Assembly: GCA_031268525.1 (NCBI GenBank)
Contig: JAIRXA010000108.1
Location: 1-5,715 of the forward strand
Length of the DNA: 5,715 nucleotides
Source of the DNA: Coriobacteriales bacterium
GTDB taxonomy: Bacteria; Actinomycetota; Coriobacteriia; Coriobacteriales; UBA8131
Reading direction: 5' to 3'
Position 1 is the stretch's first letter; each line of letters opens with the position of its first letter. Of the stretch, positions 5,534 through 5,715 are shown piece by piece. The notes below the pieces were generated by a model. That model was not told the DNA's origin. It saw only the letters and a program-made list of their open reading frames with translations, and did not search any database. A program made the translations under genes and the position numbers.

Positions 5534-5715
5534 ACAGGGGTAGGTTGAATTTCAGAACGCAACATTGATGCGTTTAGTCTTGCAGGCCATTGCAAAAGGT
5601 AGATTGCCAAACTTAGCGTCCCCTTAGATAGCATAGTAGTGTTGACAGGGTAACTGCACGTAATTCGGCTGGTCTTTCTGGTTTTGAAGGGTGAGAGACG
5701 ACATATTTCAGACAG
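5534..5715. other. Right flank of the IS, no supportable gene
   Basis: The stretch is less GC-rich than the rest. The minus strand is open from the right edge into the IS end (about 66 codons), but its codon use and composition do not look like a protein, and I recognise nothing. A lone TTGACA (5642-5647) lacks a spaced -10. Confidence 0.5.

Noticed and set aside
5642..5666. TTGACA followed by TAATTC as a promoter
   Set aside because: The spacer is only 13 bases and no gene follows inside the window.
5518..5715. Minus-strand frame open from the right edge into the IS end, perhaps a gene truncated by the IS
   Set aside because: The frame would also stay open across the reconstructed empty site, but the translation shows no recognisable motif and skewed, non-coding-like composition.
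1..5715. tRNA, rRNA or riboswitch genes
   Set aside because: I found no cloverleaf with a TTC-A T-arm, no rRNA core sequence and no known riboswitch consensus on either strand.

Overview
This window comes from an anaerobic, probably host-associated bacterium of moderate GC content, most likely Firmicutes/Clostridia or Coriobacteriia. That placement is an inference from the gene families: an ECF transporter with an MptD/Trep_Strep-type S component, a RhuM gene, a relaxase tail of the type found on mobilizable elements of gut anaerobes, an IS1595-family insertion sequence, and short GC-rich inverted repeats of a kind common in gut Firmicutes. Nothing in the window fixes the species.

Layout. 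Positions 1-2270 (minus strand) hold one tightly packed operon, read right to left: an S component (1662-2270), an EcfT transmembrane protein (946-1662) and an ATPase (1-934, running off the left edge). Start and stop codons overlap or nearly touch, so the three are probably co-transcribed and build one energy-coupling-factor importer. The substrate is not shown by sequence. An 8+8 bp inverted repeat (2306-2323) sits just upstream of the likely -10 box and resembles DtxR/IdeR/MntR-type metal-regulator sites, which makes a metal or metal-chelate (iron, siderophore, heme) substrate worth testing. Positions 2324-2700 are a gene-free divergent intergenic stretch with two facing copies of a GC-rich palindromic repeat and decayed relatives.

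Positions 2702-3715 (plus strand) encode a full-length RhuM-family protein whose coding sequence contains a perfect 31 bp palindrome. It is followed by a strong, probably bidirectional terminator (3781-3825). Positions 3826-4364 look like the scar of a mobile element: coding-like fragments that do not join into a gene, then the C-terminal tail of a relaxase.

Positions 4365-5523 are an IS1595-family insertion sequence with 25 bp terminal inverted repeats, inserted in an A/T tract. Its transposase is split by a single -1 frameshift and is probably dead. The transposase leader contains two interlocking inverted repeats that could fold as a pseudoknot or as alternative hairpins, starting at the predicted transcription start. 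Positions 5534-5715 show no supportable gene.

Overall, the left half is a conserved housekeeping-style import operon and the right half is accessory DNA with at least one layer of decay.
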